Positions 15,744-29,631 of a DNA stretch of 64,000 bases are shown here, piece after piece (position 1 is the first letter of the stretch; every line of letters starts with the position of its first letter). The position numbers were made by a program, and so were the translations under genes. Source of the stretch: Propionibacteriaceae bacterium AM104-82 (GTDB taxonomy: Bacteria; Actinomycetota; Actinomycetes; Propionibacteriales; Propionibacteriaceae); contig JAQDQK010000004.1 in assembly GCA_027658995.1 (NCBI GenBank), forward strand, positions 1 through 64,000, in the 5' to 3' direction. The notes under the pieces were generated by a model. The model did no database searches. It was not told the origin of the DNA and worked only from the letters and a program-made list of their open reading frames with translations.

Positions 15744-17677
15744 CTGTCCTCCAACGATTCGGGGTCGACGGTGATGCTCAGCATTCCACGCTCCTTACGG
15801 GCGGAGCGGATCGCCGCGGCCGCCTTGACCCGGCGGGTCAGTTCCTTGCCTCGGTCGACGGGGGCCCGCAGCAGCGCCGCCCAGCGTTCCGGGCCGACCT
15901 CCGTCGGGCCCAGGATCTCGATTCCGTCCCAGTCGTCGTTGTCCAGGAAGCCGTGCACCGCGTCGGGTTCGCCGACGATGCGGGCCAACTTCGTTGCGGG
16001 CACCAGGCCCGCGTCGGCGCGGTCCGCGAGTTCCCGGGCGACGAAGCCCGCCAGGTCGGAGCGGACCATCGCCTGGATCGCCGGCTGGGTGTCCGTTCCG
16101 ACGATCAGCACCGAGCCGCCCTCGCGGGGGCCACGGGCGAGCGCCGCGGCGTTCGACCAGCGCCGCACCGCCTCCTCGGCGGCCCGCAGGTCGGCTCGGG
16201 CGAGCGTCACGTCTGCATCGAGGATCAACACCCCCGCGTAGCCGCCAGCGGCCTCTGGTTCGGCTCCTGGCGTCGCGACGACGATGGCCGCCTCGTCCGG
16301 CACCTCGTCGCGGATCCGGTCCGCCGAGGAGTTGACGGCGAGCACGCCGGGGAAGGCGCGCGCGAGTTCCTCCGCGGTGCGTGCCGCCCCCGCGAGCGGG
16401 GTGCGCAGCCCGGAGGTGTGGCAGTGGGGGCACGTCCAGCGGCTGGGCCGGAAGCCGCACAGCGCGCATTCGGGCGTCCCGCGGGACTTCTCGCGCATCG
16501 GGCCCTCGCACTTGGGGCAGCGCGCCAGGTTCCCGCACCTGGCGCAGGTCAGCGAGGCGGAGAAGCCGACCATCGGGACCTGGACGAGCACGGGCCCCTT
16601 GGCGAGGTGGTCGCGGAGGAACCGGAACGCCACCGACGGGATCCGCAGCCTGGCGGCCGTCGGATCGCGCTCCCGGTCGACCTCGGAGACGGCGCGGACC
16701 GGCGTCGACACGCGCCGGGAGTCGCCCGGGTTGAGGGCGAGTTCGCGCAGCCAGCCACGCTCGACGAGTGCCTGCGCGTCGGTGCTGCGCGCATGGCCGG
16801 CGATCAGCAGGGCCGCGTTCTCCCGCGAGGCCCGCAGGATCGCGACGGCGCGGGCGTGCGGGTGCGGGGCACGTGGCTCGGCGTAGCCGTCGTGCCCGTC
16901 GTCGACGATCACCACGAGGCCGAGATCGTGGACGGGGGCGAACACCGCGCTGCGGGTCCCGACGATGATCCTGGCCTCTCCCCTGGAGGCGGCCAGGTAG
17001 GCGCGGTAGCGGGCTGAGCGGCCGAGTTCCGCGGCCAGCGAGGCGACGGCGCCGTGCCCGAAGACGGCCCGGAAGCGGGTCAGCGCCTGGTTGACCTCCC
17101 GGACGGTCGGGAACACGACGACCACGGATCGGCCGGAGGCAAGGGTCGCGTCGCAGGCCTCGATGACGCCGCCGAGCAGGTCGCCCGGCCCGTCGTGCAC
17201 CGCTGCGGCCTGCCACATCACGCGCGGCGAGCGCCCCTCGCGGAGCGCGTCGAGCAGCGAGGCGCCCTCGGGGTAGCTCGGCAGCACGGACGCCGACTCG
17301 AGCGGCTTCGGGTCGGGCCATTCCCGCTGCGGGGCCTTCTCCGTGGTGGCGTGCCGGGGCGGGATCGCCAGGCGCGCCACGTCCCACCAGGTGCCCGCGT
17401 AGTGGTCGGCCACCGCCCGGATCAGGTCGTTGACGCGCGGCACCGCGATCGGCTCCGGGGAGACGACCTTGCGGAGCTTTGCGAGGGAGTCGAGTTCGCT
17501 CTCGTCGGCCAGTTCGATCAGCCAACCGTCGCGCAACTGGCCGGAGAACGGCACCTTGACGCGCGCGCCGACCACGGCGTCGCCCACGAGGGCCTCGGGA
17601 ATCTCGTAGTCGAACAGCCGGTCCAGATGGGCCAGCGGCACGTCCACGGCGACCCTAGCCACCCGTGGGGCGCTCAC
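15740..17677 (-). CDS. priA: Primosomal protein N' (PriA), actinobacterial helicase-degenerate form
   Basis: 645 aa. N-terminal 3'-DNA-binding domain (RVARVAVDVPLAHLDRLFDY) and the zinc-binding array CARCGNLARCPKC...CALCGF...CPHCH are clear. The ATPase core lacks a proper Walker A: the expected GxxGxGKT is replaced by AAAVHDGPGDLL, and DEAH is VDDGHD, as in other actinobacterial PriA proteins annotated as probably lacking helicase activity. The DNA-binding and zinc regions suggest a restart-scaffold role. Separated by 2 nt from metK and overlapping fmt. Confidence 0.9.
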   Translation of the reverse strand: MSAPRVARVAVDVPLAHLDRLFDYEIPEALVGDAVVGARVKVPFSGQLRDGWLIELADESELDSLAKLRKVVSPEPIAVPRVNDLIRAVADHYAGTWWDVARLAIPPRHATTEKAPQREWPDPKPLESASVLPSYPEGASLLDALREGRSPRVMWQAAAVHDGPGDLLGGVIEACDATLASGRSVVVVFPTVREVNQALTRFRAVFGHGAVASLAAELGRSARYRAYLAASRGEARIIVGTRSAVFAPVHDLGLVVIVDDGHDGYAEPRAPHPHARAVAILRASRENAALLIAGHARSTDAQALVERGWLRELALNPGDSRRVSTPVRAVSEVDRERDPTAARLRIPSVAFRFLRDHLAKGPVLVQVPMVGFSASLTCARCGNLARCPKCEGPMREKSRGTPECALCGFRPSRWTCPHCHTSGLRTPLAGAARTAEELARAFPGVLAVNSSADRIRDEVPDEAAIVVATPGAEPEAAGGYAGVLILDADVTLARADLRAAEEAVRRWSNAAALARGPREGGSVLIVGTDTQPAIQAMVRSDLAGFVARELADRADAGLVPATKLARIVGEPDAVHGFLDNDDWDGIEILGPTEVGPERWAALLRAPVDRGKELTRRVKAAAAIRSARKERGMLSITVDPESLEDR

Positions 17678-17679
17678 GG

Positions 17680-18867
17680 CTATCCCTTGACGGCGGCCGC
17701 CAGCGCGTCGGCGCGGTCGGTCCGCTCCCAGGTGGCGTTGGGCAGGTCACGGCCGAAGTGGCCGTAGACCGTCACGTCGCTGTAGATGGGGCGCAGCAGG
17801 TCGAGGTCGCGGATGATCGCGCCGGGGCGCAGGTCGAACGTGGCGAGCACCGCGTCGCGGATCTGCGACTCGGGCACCGCGGAGGTGCCGAACGTGTCGA
17901 GGTAGAAGCCGACGGGGTGCGCCTTGCCGATGGCGTAGGCGACCTGCACCTCGCAGCGCTTCGCAAGGCCTGCGGCGACGACGTTCTTGGCGACCCAGCG
18001 CATCGCGTAGGCGGCCGAGCGGTCGACCTTGGACGGATCCTTGCCGGAGAAGGCGCCGCCGCCGTGGCGGGCCATGCCGCCGTAGGTGTCGACGATGATC
18101 TTGCGGCCGGTCACGCCCGCGTCGCCCATCGGGCCGCCGATGACGAACTTCCCCGTCGGGTTGACCAGGACGCGCTCGGGGACGGCGAAGCCGTACCTGT
18201 CGAGCACCGGGGCGATCACCTCGCGGCGGAGGTCGGCGCCGATCTTGTCCTGCGTGACGTCCTCGCCGTGCTGCGAGCTGACCACGATGGTGTCGATCCC
18301 CTCGGGGCGACCCTCGTCGTCGTAGCCGACGGTGACCTGGGTCTTGCCGTCGGGCCTCAGGTAGGGCAGCGTCGCGTCCTTGCGGACCTCGGTGAGGCGC
18401 TCCGCGAGGCGGTGCGCCAGGTCGATGGGCAGCGGCATCAGCGCGGGGGTCTCGTCGCAGGCGAAGCCGAACATCAGGCCCTGGTCGCCGGCGCCCTGGA
18501 GGCTGACGGCGTCCGCCTCGGCGTCGACCCGGTGCTCGTAGGCGTCGTCGACGCCCTGGGCGATGTCGGGAGACTGGTTGCCGATGGCGACGGACACGCC
18601 GCAGGAGGCTCCGTCGAAGCCCTTCCTGGACGAGTCGTAGCCGATCTCGAGGATGCGCTCGCGGACGAGGTTGGCGACGTCGACATAGCCGGTCGTCGAC
18701 ACCTCCCCCGCGACGACCACGAGGCCGGTGGTGATCAGCGTCTCGACGGCGACGCGCGCGAGCGGGTCCTGCGTGAGCAGCCCGTCGAGCACGGCGTCGG
18801 AGATGGAATCGGCGATCTTGTCGGGGTGACCTTCGGTCACGGACTCCGACGTGAACAAGCGGCTCAT
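17680..18867 (-). CDS. metK: S-adenosylmethionine synthase
   Basis: 395 aa, typical length. Makes SAM from methionine and ATP. Conserved segments: [20 protein letters not shown] at the N-terminus, [14 protein letters not shown], and [19 protein letters not shown], which contains the phosphate loop. AAGGAG lies 8 nt before the ATG. A small hairpin sits immediately upstream of that ribosome site (see separate entry). Downstream priA follows after 2 nt. Confidence 0.97.
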   Translation of the reverse strand: MSRLFTSESVTEGHPDKIADSISDAVLDGLLTQDPLARVAVETLITTGLVVVAGEVSTTGYVDVANLVRERILEIGYDSSRKGFDGASCGVSVAIGNQSPDIAQGVDDAYEHRVDAEADAVSLQGAGDQGLMFGFACDETPALMPLPIDLAHRLAERLTEVRKDATLPYLRPDGKTQVTVGYDDEGRPEGIDTIVVSSQHGEDVTQDKIGADLRREVIAPVLDRYGFAVPERVLVNPTGKFVIGGPMGDAGVTGRKIIVDTYGGMARHGGGAFSGKDPSKVDRSAAYAMRWVAKNVVAAGLAKRCEVQVAYAIGKAHPVGFYLDTFGTSAVPESQIRDAVLATFDLRPGAIIRDLDLLRPIYSDVTVYGHFGRDLPNATWERTDRADALAAAVKG

Positions 18868-18882
18868 GACGAGCTCCTTAGT

Positions 18883-18932
18883 GCGGCGACAAGCCGCGTC
18901 GGGGAGGGTGGATGTGGCGGCAACAAGCCGCC
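18883..18932 (-). other. Two look-alike hairpins between rpoZ and metK
   Basis: On the minus strand, two stem-loops with near-identical loops: GGCGGC-TTGTT-GCCGCC (18916-18932) and GCGGC-TTGTC-GCCGC (18883-18897), the second just 5' of the metK ribosome site. The first could end rpoZ transcription though no T-run follows; the second could affect metK translation. No known SAM riboswitch core is recognised. Confidence 0.5.
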
Positions 18933-18948
18933 CCCTTGGGTGCGTCGG

Positions 18949-19293
18949 TCAGGACGCGGAGTTGTCGTCCGAGGCGAACGGATCGACGAAGGTGAAGGCC
19001 GGATCGGCGGCCTCGGAGGCGCGGGTGGCCTCTTCCTCGGCGGGGTCGATCTGGGTGTACTGGAGGAGGCCCTCGTTCATCTCGCGCAGCGCGATCGACA
19101 GGGGCTTCTCTTCCGGGGCGGCGGGCACCATGGGGCCGACGTTCTCAAGCAGGCCCTCACCGAGCTGCGAGTAGTACGCGTTGATCTGACGGGCACGCTT
19201 CGCCGCGAAGAGCACCAGTCGGTACTTCGAGTCGATGTCGTGCAGCAGGTTGTCGATCGGCGGGTTGGTGATGCCTTCAGGCTGAGTGTTCAA
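18949..19293 (-). CDS. rpoZ: RNA polymerase omega subunit
   Basis: 114 aa from a TTG at 19293, preferred because GAAGGA lies 6 nt upstream and the protein then begins [17 protein letters not shown] as actinobacterial omega does; a GTG at 19323 overlapping the gmk stop is the alternative (124 aa). [34 protein letters not shown] and [15 protein letters not shown] are diagnostic. The C-terminus is an acidic extension beyond the usual omega end. Assembly factor of RNA polymerase; cotranscribed with gmk. Confidence 0.93.
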   Translation of the reverse strand: MNTQPEGITNPPIDNLLHDIDSKYRLVLFAAKRARQINAYYSQLGEGLLENVGPMVPAAPEEKPLSIALREMNEGLLQYTQIDPAEEEATRASEAADPAFTFVDPFASDDNSAS

Positions 19294-19319
19294 GGTGATC
19301 CTTCGTTCACGGATTTCGA

Positions 19320-19874
19320 TCACAAGCCCATCAAGCTTACCAAAGTCTTGACGGTGTCCTCGATCTCGATGTTCTTGACGACGTGGTCGGCCTCGGCGAT
19401 GGCCTCAAGCTCGACCCGTGCGGTGGCGAGGCGTCGCTCCTGGCCCGCCTTGTCCTCGGTGCCGCGCCCCTCGAGGCGCGAGACCAGTTCCTCCCAGGAC
19501 GGCGGGGTCAGGAAGACCAGCCGCGCCTCGGGAAGGTTGCGCTTTACCTGGCGGGCGCCCTGCAGGTCGATCTCGAGGACGACCTGGTTGCCCACGGCGA
19601 GCGCGTCGAGGACGGGCTGTCTGGGGGTGCCGTAGAAGTTGGTGCCGTGCACGACGGCCCATTCGAGGAACTCTCCCCGGTCGATCAGCGACTGGAACTC
19701 TTCGATGGAGACGAACCGGTACGACGTCCCGTCGATCTCCCCCGGACGCGGCTCGCGCGTGGTCATGGAGACGGAGTAGAAGAGTTCGGGGTGCAGCTCC
19801 TTGAGCCTGGCGCAGACGGTGCCCTTACCAACTGCGCTCGGCCCGGAGATCACCCACACGTGGGAGGTGTTCAC
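19320..19874 (-). CDS. gmk: Guanylate kinase
   Basis: 184 aa, GTG start. Phosphorylates GMP to GDP. P-loop GPSAVGKGT at residues 11-19, followed by [21 protein letters not shown], the GMP-binding region, and [14 protein letters not shown]. The lid arginines are in RRLATAR. It is the middle gene of the mihF-gmk-rpoZ order that is standard in actinobacteria. Confidence 0.96.
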   Translation of the reverse strand: MNTSHVWVISGPSAVGKGTVCARLKELHPELFYSVSMTTREPRPGEIDGTSYRFVSIEEFQSLIDRGEFLEWAVVHGTNFYGTPRQPVLDALAVGNQVVLEIDLQGARQVKRNLPEARLVFLTPPSWEELVSRLEGRGTEDKAGQERRLATARVELEAIAEADHVVKNIEIEDTVKTLVSLMGL

Positions 19875-19900
19875 CAGGCCGAGCTTAGGTCACGCAGTGG

Positions 19901-20212
19901 TTAGTTGAACAACTCGTTAAGTCGCTCCACCTGATGGCGGCCGAGGCCGCGGATGCGCCGGTTCGGGGCGATCTGGAGGTTCTCCATGATCTCCGTGGCG
20001 CGCGTCACACCCACCCGCGGGATGGAACGCAGCAGGTCGATGACCTTGATGCGCGACAAGGTGTCATCGGCGAGCGCCTTGTCGAGAGCCTTGCTGAAAG
20101 TCAGCTCGCCGTTCTTGACCCGGTCCTTGAGTTCCGCACGCGCGCGTCGCGCCTGCGTCGCGGCCTCACGTGCGGCACCGAGCTGCTCGCTGCTCAATTG
20201 TGGAATCGTCAT
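19901..20212 (-). CDS. mihF: Actinobacterial integration host factor (mIHF)
   Basis: 103 aa from the ATG at 20212, preferred over an upstream in-frame start because GAAGGGA is correctly placed. MTIPQLSSEQLGAAREAATQ, RARAELKDRVKNGELTFSKAL and the C-terminal helix-two-turn-helix region LLRSIPRVGVTRATEIMENL-QIAPNRRIRGLGRHQVERL match the actinobacterial mIHF/sIHF nucleoid proteins, unrelated to HU/IHF of proteobacteria. Binds and compacts DNA. Sits between pyrF and gmk as in most relatives. Confidence 0.95.
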   Translation of the reverse strand: MTIPQLSSEQLGAAREAATQARRARAELKDRVKNGELTFSKALDKALADDTLSRIKVIDLLRSIPRVGVTRATEIMENLQIAPNRRIRGLGRHQVERLNELFN

Positions 20213-20243
20213 TGAAAGTCCCTTCACCTCATGACTATTCGAA

Positions 20244-20262
20244 TCGACACGCCTTGTGTCGA
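20244..20262. other. Short palindrome in the mihF 5' region
   Basis: TCGACAC-GCCTT-GTGTCGA, a perfect 7-bp inverted repeat in an AT-richer stretch 32 nt before the mihF start. Could be an operator or the pyrF terminator hairpin reading the other way; neither can be proved here. Confidence 0.4.
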
Positions 20263-20291
20263 GAAGAATCTACCTTCGTTGTATCCGAAAG

Positions 20292-21119
20292 TCAGTAGTT
20301 TTCACCGTTTTCTGGCAACTTGCGCAACTCGGCGGTTAAACTCCGCGCCCTTTCTCCCAACTTCTCGTGTCCACTACCGATGATGTCACGACTCGCAGTG
20401 GGTAGTACGCGCGGGAGAGCGCTCCCAAACACGTCGGCAAGGCCCGAGATCGTGCCCCCCTGTGCACCGATGCCTGGGACCAGAATTGACCCGTTGAAAT
20501 CGCCGAGATCGCACCCCGCCTCCCGGTGTGTCGCACCCACGACGAGCCCGATGCAGCCGTCTGCGGAGGCATTCATCTCCCTCGCCTCGTCGACGATGTG
20601 CTGGGCGACGGTGCCTTGGCCGGTGTCGGCGAGTTGGATGGTCGCACCGTCGGGATTGGAGGTTCGGGCCAACACGTAGACCCCCTGGCCGCCGGCGACC
20701 GCCGCGTCGATGGCGGGTCGAAGGGCGCCTACGCCGAGGTAGGGACTGATGGTGATGGCGTCGGCCCACAGCGGCGCGCCCTCCCCCAGATAGGCCGCCG
20801 CGTAGCCCGCCATCGACGATCCGATGTCGCCGCGCTTCACGTCGAGAATCGACATGGCGCCCGCCTCGCGGATGTCGGCGAGCACCCGTTCGAGGACGGC
20901 GACACCGCGGGAACCGTAGGCCTCAAAGAAGGCTGACTGGGGCTTGAACACCGCGATGCTCGAACCGAGCACCTCGACGATGCCGCGGGCGCAGCGCTCC
21001 AGCCCGGCGAGGTCGTGGTCGAGGCCCCAGGCGTCGAGGACGCTTGGCATCGGATCGATGCCGACACACAGCCTCCCCCGTTCAGCGGTCACCTGGGCGA
21101 GGCGGTCGGCATAGGTCAC
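20292..21119 (-). CDS. pyrF: Orotidine-5'-phosphate decarboxylase, type 2
   Basis: 275 aa, the longer actinobacterial type. Last step of UMP synthesis. CVGIDPMPSVLDAWGL near the N-terminus, FKPQSAFFEAYG, and the catalytic DVKRGDIGSSM carrying the Lys/Asp network are all present. Starts with GTG, overlapping the pyrD TAG by one base (TAGTG), so coupled to it. Coordinated with carA, carB and pyrD directly upstream. Confidence 0.96.
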   Translation of the reverse strand: MTYADRLAQVTAERGRLCVGIDPMPSVLDAWGLDHDLAGLERCARGIVEVLGSSIAVFKPQSAFFEAYGSRGVAVLERVLADIREAGAMSILDVKRGDIGSSMAGYAAAYLGEGAPLWADAITISPYLGVGALRPAIDAAVAGGQGVYVLARTSNPDGATIQLADTGQGTVAQHIVDEAREMNASADGCIGLVVGATHREAGCDLGDFNGSILVPGIGAQGGTISGLADVFGSALPRVLPTASRDIIGSGHEKLGERARSLTAELRKLPENGENY

Positions 21120-22164
21120 TAGCTTCTCCTTGTGTCGTTGATCCCGGCGATCAGGGCCGGCCCTTCGTAGATGAATCCCGTGTACAACTGCACCAGCGCA
21201 GCACCCGCGTCGAACATCCGGGCGCCGTCCCTGGGGCTCATGATGCCCCCCACACCCATGACCGGAAGTCTAGTTGAATTCGTCAACCGTTCAACGAAAT
21301 TCAGCGCCTTGGCGGTCAACGGCGCGCCGCTCAGCCCGCCCGCCTGGTCCGCGAGCGCGGAGTCGGCTGAGTGCAGGCCTTCCCTGGAGAGGGTGGTATT
21401 GGTCGCGATCAGGCCGCTGACTGAGGAATCGCGCAGGACCGCGAGCGTTTCGTCCAGATCGGTGCCCTGAAGGTCGGGTGCGAGCTTCACAAAGATCGGC
21501 ACCGGCGTGTCGGAAAGCTCCCTCGCCTCGGTCGTGAGGGCGGCCACGAGGTGGCCGATCTCGCGGGCCGCCTGCAGGCTGCGCAGGCCGGGAGTGTTCG
21601 GGCTGGAGACGTTGACGGCGATGTAGTCGGCCAGCGGAGCGAGCAGGCGAAGCGACATCAGGTAGTCGTCGGTGGCCTGGTCGAGCGGGGTGGCCTTCGT
21701 CTTGCCGATCGAGACGCCGAGCGGGATCCCCATCGCCGCGTTGCCGCGCGCCACGCCCTTGGCGCGCAGCGTCTGCGCGAGCGCGGCGGCGCCCGCGTTG
21801 TTGAACCCCATCCGGTTCACGATGCCTCGGCTGGTGATCGCGCGGAAGACGCGGGGCTTCGGATTGCCGGGCTGAGCGTGGGCGGTGACGGTGCCGAGTT
21901 CGGCGAACCCGAACCCGAACCGCGCCCACGCCTGCGCCGCGACGCCGTCCTTGTCGAGGCCGGCCGCCAGCCCCACCCGGTTGGGGAAGCTGACGCCCGC
22001 CAGCGTCACCGGGTCGGCGATCCGGCCGTTGGCGTGACCCGGCACCTTGGAGAGCCAGTGCAGCATGGCCTCGTGGACGCGTTCGGCGTCTCCCCCGGCG
22101 TAGCGGAACAGGCCTGCACGGAGCGCACGGTATCCGGCGCGGAGCGCGCGGGTACCGATCTCGC

Positions 22165-22168
<4 letters not shown>
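21119..22168 (-). CDS. pyrD: Dihydroorotate dehydrogenase (quinone), class 2
   Basis: 349 aa with the N-terminal helical extension (residues 1-40) of class 2 membrane-associated enzymes. Oxidises dihydroorotate to orotate with quinone. Seen: [60 protein letters not shown] with the catalytic serine region, and [11 protein letters not shown] for FMN phosphate. Overlaps carB by 4 nt. Confidence 0.96.
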
Positions 22169-25469
<3,301 letters not shown>

Positions 25470-25470
<1 letters not shown>

Positions 25471-26597
25471 CAGGCTTCCTTCCCGGCCGACAGGACGTCG
25501 GCGAAGCGGTCGAACAGGTAGTTGGCGTCGTGGGGTCCCGCGGCGGCCTCGGGGTGGTACTGCACCGAGAAGGCCACCAGGTCGCCGTCGCGGCGAAGCT
25601 CGAGGCCCTCCACGACGTCGTCGTTGAGGCACACGTGGCTGACGGTGACGTCGCCGAACTCGGTGCTGGTCGCCCTGTCGAGGGGCGCCTGGACGGCGAA
25701 GCCGTGGTTGTGGGCGGTGATCTCGACCTTGCCGGTGGTCCGGTCGACCACGGGCTGGTTGATGCCGCGGTGGCCGAACTTCAGCTTGTAGGTGTCGAGG
25801 CCGAGCGCGCGGCCGAAGAGTTGGTTGCCGAAGCAGATGCCGAAGTAGGGCAGGCCTGCGCCGAGCACCTCTCGCAGCACGGAGATGGGGCCGGTGGCCG
25901 TCGCGGGGTCGCCCGGGCCGTTGCTGAAGAACACGCCGTCGGGCTGGTACTCCATGAGCTGCTCGAAGGTGGTGTGCGCGGGCACGACGTGCACCTCGAG
26001 GCCGCGGGCCGCAAGCTGCGTGGGCGTCATGGACTTGATGCCGAGGTCGACCGCGACGACCGTCGCGCGCTTCTCGCCCTGGGCGGGCACGACGTAGTGC
26101 GTCTTGGTGGTGACGTCGCCGACCAGGTCGGCGCCCGCCATCAGCGGCTGCTCGTTGACCTTGGCCAGCAGCGCCTGCGGGTCGAGGGTCTCGGTGGAGA
26201 TGCCGACGCGCATCACGCCGCGGTCGCGGACGTGGCGGGTCAGCGCCCTGGTGTCGATGTCGGAGATGCCGACGATGCCCTGGTCGCGCAGTTCCTCGTC
26301 GAGGGGGCGGCGCGAGCGCCAGTTGGACGGGCGGGGCGCGGGGTCGCGGACGATGAAGCCCTGCACCCAGATGCGGCCGGACTCGCCGTCCTCGTCGTTC
26401 CAGCCGGTGTTGCCGATGTGCGGCGCCGTCATGAGGACGACCTGCCCACGGTAGCTGGGGTCGGTCAGGGTCTCCTGGTAGCCGGACATGCCGGTCGAGA
26501 AGACCAGCTCACCGAAGGTCTCCCCCTCGGCGCCGAAGGACTGGCCACGAAATACGCGCCCATCCTCCAAAACCAACAATGCAGGACGGGAACTCAT
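25470..26597 (-). CDS. carA: Carbamoyl-phosphate synthase small (glutaminase) subunit
   Basis: 375 aa. Class I glutamine amidotransferase: nucleophile in [15 protein letters not shown], downstream histidine/glutamate in [11 protein letters not shown], and the N-terminal domain starting with [21 protein letters not shown]. Supplies ammonia to CarB through the tunnel. Overlaps carB by one base and follows nusB by 16 nt. Confidence 0.97.
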
Positions 26598-26613
26598 GCG
26601 TACCTCTTTCGGA

Positions 26614-27042
26614 TCAGTTCGTTGTCGGCTTTGCCGCCAGGGCCTTTGACAGCAGTCCGTTCAGGAATGCCGGGGATTCGTCCGTCGAGAGGTCGCCTGC
26701 GAGGCGGACCGCCTCGGAGATGACGGCGGACGGCGGGGTGTCGGTGTAGTCGAGCTCGAAGATCGCGATGCGCGCCAGGTTCCGGTCGACCGAGGGCATG
26801 CGTTCGAGCGGCCAGTTGATGGTCGTCGATTCCGCGATGCGCTGGTCGATCTCGAGCTGGTGCTCCGCGACGCCGAGCACGATGTCGGTGGTCAGTTCGC
26901 GCACAGTATTACCGGAAAGCGAGCGCTGCTCTGCGAACGTCTCACTGACCGAGGCGTCGCGCTGGTCCGCCATGAACAGGATGTCCAGGGCGGCCTTGCG
27001 GGCCTTGGTCTGCGAGCTGTAGTGGGGCTTGACGTCAGCCAT
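26614..27042 (-). CDS. nusB: Transcription antitermination factor NusB
   Basis: 142 aa all-helical NusB fold: [20 protein letters not shown] at the N-terminus, [25 protein letters not shown] in the centre and [29 protein letters not shown] at the end. Works with NusE in rRNA antitermination. Its ATG follows the efp stop with no gap, and carA follows after 16 nt. Confidence 0.96.
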   Translation of the reverse strand: MADVKPHYSSQTKARKAALDILFMADQRDASVSETFAEQRSLSGNTVRELTTDIVLGVAEHQLEIDQRIAESTTINWPLERMPSVDRNLARIAIFELDYTDTPPSAVISEAVRLAGDLSTDESPAFLNGLLSKALAAKPTTN

Positions 27043-27609
27043 TTAGCTGGAGACGCGTCCCAGGTAGGAGCCGCCCTCGCGGGTGTCGACCTTGATGCGC
27101 TCGCCCGTGGTGATGAACAGGGGAACCTGGATCTCCTTGCCGGTCTCCAGCGTGGCGGGCTTGGTGCCGCCGGTGGAGCGGTCGCCCTGCAGGCCGGGCT
27201 CGGTGTAGGTGACCTCGAGCTCGACCGATGCCGGGAGCTCGATGAACAGCGGGTTGCCCTCGTGGGTCGCGACGATCGCGTTCTGGTTCTCCAGCATGAA
27301 GTCCTTGGCATCGCCGACGATGTCCGCAGAGATCAGGAACTGGTCGAAGGTCGTGTTGTCCATGAAGACGTAGTCGTCGCCGTCCATGTACAGGTACTGC
27401 ATCTCGCGACGGTCGACGGTGGCGGTGTCGACCTTGGTGTCGGAGTTGAACGTCTTGTCGATGATCTTGCCGCTCAGCACGTGCTTGAGCTTGGAGCGCA
27501 CGACGGTGTTGCCCTTGCCCGGCTTGTGGTGCTGGAACCACAGAACCTGCCAAAGCTGTCCGTCGAGATCGAGAACCATTCCGTTCTTCAGATCGTTGGT
27601 TGACGCCAT
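27043..27609 (-). CDS. efp: Translation elongation factor P
   Basis: 188 aa from the ATG at 27609 with GAGGAG upstream. Three beta-barrel KOW/OB domains: domain I with the loop [11 protein letters not shown], whose tip K32 is the residue that reaches the peptidyl-transferase centre, and the C-terminal signature [16 protein letters not shown]. Relieves stalling at proline runs. No modification enzyme (EpmA or YmfI type) is seen in the window. Confidence 0.96.
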   Translation of the reverse strand: MASTNDLKNGMVLDLDGQLWQVLWFQHHKPGKGNTVVRSKLKHVLSGKIIDKTFNSDTKVDTATVDRREMQYLYMDGDDYVFMDNTTFDQFLISADIVGDAKDFMLENQNAIVATHEGNPLFIELPASVELEVTYTEPGLQGDRSTGGTKPATLETGKEIQVPLFITTGERIKVDTREGGSYLGRVSS

Positions 27610-27787
27610 GTTGGGGACTCCTCGTCGCAGACTTGCGGCACTCAAGCGGCCAGCGTTGCACTCTACCGCAACGACCCACGAAACTCCCAAGACGAGGTGC
27701 CCTGGTTCACATGGTGGTGCAGGCACCACCGCCGACCCGCCCACGCGCACTACCGACTCTCCGGCGCTGAGGGGGCAGGCTTGCACC

Positions 27788-29614
27788 ATGACTCCCAGCA
27801 CCGCGACTCCCAGCACCGTGATCGCACACCGACGTGGCTTCGGCGGCTGGCTCGCCCGCTCGGCCGCTTCGCTCCTCGACTCCGCCAGGTTGGCCTGGTG
27901 GTCCGCCGCCGAGGCGCTCAGCCTGGCCGGACTGGGCGCCGCTGGCGTGTTCGGCCTGTTCGGGTCCGGCTCAACCCGGTCGGGCTACGCGAGGCTGCGA
28001 CGCAACGTGGAGCGTCAGGCGCGGATCGCCTCCGAACAGTTAGGCAGGCGCGTGCCCTCCCAGACTCCTGACGAAGACCTCCAGCGCCGGCGTGACCTTC
28101 GGTGGCACCTGCTTCATCCCCTGCCGGGGTTGGTCGCCGGGATGCTGCCGCTGGTGGTGCTGGGCGTGGGTCTCTACAGCCTGTCGCTGCCGCTCCTGCT
28201 GGGATGGAACTGGCCTCACGGAAGCTTCTCGTTCTTCGGGATGACCTGGTGGTGGGACCCCAATGCGGCGCTCCTGGTCGTCGGCATCGGGCTGGCGGCG
28301 ACCGCCGCGGCACCCGGCGTCGCCAGGGCCACACAGGAGATCCATGCGTACCTGGTCGCCTCCCGGTTCTCCCGTCCGGCGCATCGCACCCCGCTCGCCG
28401 CGTTCCGGGACAGCGCCAGGCAGGCGCGCCTGGGCGCCACCGAGGTCGCGACGCTGACGCGCTTCGTGCCTGCCGCGACGTCGGCCTGGTTCGGTCGGGA
28501 TGAGAACAATGCCGCCGACGCGTCACTTGAGTCGATGCACCGCAACGTGCTGCGGGAGGCGGACCTCGCCGCGCGCATCACGGGCCAGTCAGTGGTCTCC
28601 CCCAGCCCGGCCCGGGCCGTAGGGAGTGGCAAGGCGAGGCTCGATCATCAACTGAGCGACCCCGTCCGACGCCGCGACCTGGCCTGGCATCTCACGACGC
28701 CTCTGCTGTCGCTCGGGGCCGTCGGCGCCCAGGCGTTCCTGATCGTGGAGTCGGTGCTGATCCTCGCGCTGCCCGTCCTCCCATGGGGATGGGGCTTCGT
28801 GCCCGTCGATCTGCTCGCGGTGTACGCGTCCGGGTTCGCCTACGGCGGCCTGTACACCGTCGTCGCCTCGGCGGCCCACCTGGCACTGGCCTGGCCGGTG
28901 GCCGCCATGGGCAGCAGGCTGCTGGCGAGCAGGGCAGCTCAGCGACTCGGAGCGCCCCCGCTCACGAGGGTGCGCCTCCAGGAACGGGTGGAGGAACTGA
29001 CCGCGACCAGGCGCACCGCCCTGGAGTTGCAGGAGGCCGAGATCCGACGGATCGAACGGGACCTGCACGACGGCGCCCAGGCCCGCATCGTGACGATGGG
29101 CATGACGCTGACGCAGGTCTCCCGCCTGATCGATGTCGACCCGGACGGCGCCCGCCAACTCCTCGCCCTGGCCAAGGAGGACTCGTCGGTTGCGCTGCAG
29201 GATCTCCGCGGCCTGGTTCGCGGCATCCGGCCGCCGGTCCTCGCCGACCGGGGGCTCACCGCTGCGGTCCGCTCACTCGCTGCCTCGTCGCCCATCGAGA
29301 TGCGCGTCACCACGGGCCTCTCGGACCGACTGGTCGCGCCGCTCGAGTCGGCGTTGTACTTCACCGTCGCGGAGTTGGTCGCCAACGCCGTCAAACACTC
29401 CGCCGCGTCGGAGATCGTGATCGATCTGGAGGATGAGGGCGACTGGGCGGTCGCCCGGGTCACCGACAACGGCATCGGCGGCGTGGTTGAGGGCCCGTTC
29501 GGCGGCCTCGCGGGGATCCGCGCCAGGCTCGCCCCGTTCGACGGCCACCTCGACGTCGTCTCCCCTGTCGGCGGCCCGACCGTGGTGACCGCCCGCGTCC
29601 CCCGCCCCGTGTAG
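27788..29614 (+). CDS. Sensor histidine kinase (NarL-type partner) with duplicated membrane sensor module
   Basis: 608 aa from the ATG at 27788. Two copies of a similar membrane sensor module are visible: [13 protein letters not shown] (100-112) and [13 protein letters not shown] (294-306), each followed by two hydrophobic hairpins (about 113-180 and 307-375). A HisKA_3 dimerisation helix carries the phospho-accepting H427 ([10 protein letters not shown]); the ATPase domain shows [20 protein letters not shown] and [10 protein letters not shown]. Likely phosphorylates the LuxR-type regulator encoded convergently at 29978-30625. The signal is unknown. Confidence 0.88.
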   Translation: MTPSTATPSTVIAHRRGFGGWLARSAASLLDSARLAWWSAAEALSLAGLGAAGVFGLFGSGSTRSGYARLRRNVERQARIASEQLGRRVPSQTPDEDLQRRRDLRWHLLHPLPGLVAGMLPLVVLGVGLYSLSLPLLLGWNWPHGSFSFFGMTWWWDPNAALLVVGIGLAATAAAPGVARATQEIHAYLVASRFSRPAHRTPLAAFRDSARQARLGATEVATLTRFVPAATSAWFGRDENNAADASLESMHRNVLREADLAARITGQSVVSPSPARAVGSGKARLDHQLSDPVRRRDLAWHLTTPLLSLGAVGAQAFLIVESVLILALPVLPWGWGFVPVDLLAVYASGFAYGGLYTVVASAAHLALAWPVAAMGSRLLASRAAQRLGAPPLTRVRLQERVEELTATRRTALELQEAEIRRIERDLHDGAQARIVTMGMTLTQVSRLIDVDPDGARQLLALAKEDSSVALQDLRGLVRGIRPPVLADRGLTAAVRSLAASSPIEMRVTTGLSDRLVAPLESALYFTVAELVANAVKHSAASEIVIDLEDEGDWAVARVTDNGIGGVVEGPFGGLAGIRARLAPFDGHLDVVSPVGGPTVVTARVPRPV

Positions 29615-29631
29615 GGGTGGTCGGGTTAGGC

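Noticed and set aside
15740..17677. PriA Walker A loss as a novel inactivation
   Set aside because: A degenerate ATPase motif is the normal state of PriA in actinobacteria, so it is not specific to this genome.
18868..18948. SAM riboswitch upstream of metK
   Set aside because: Only 81 bp with two simple hairpins; no SAM-I, SAM-II or SAM-IV core sequence can be found.
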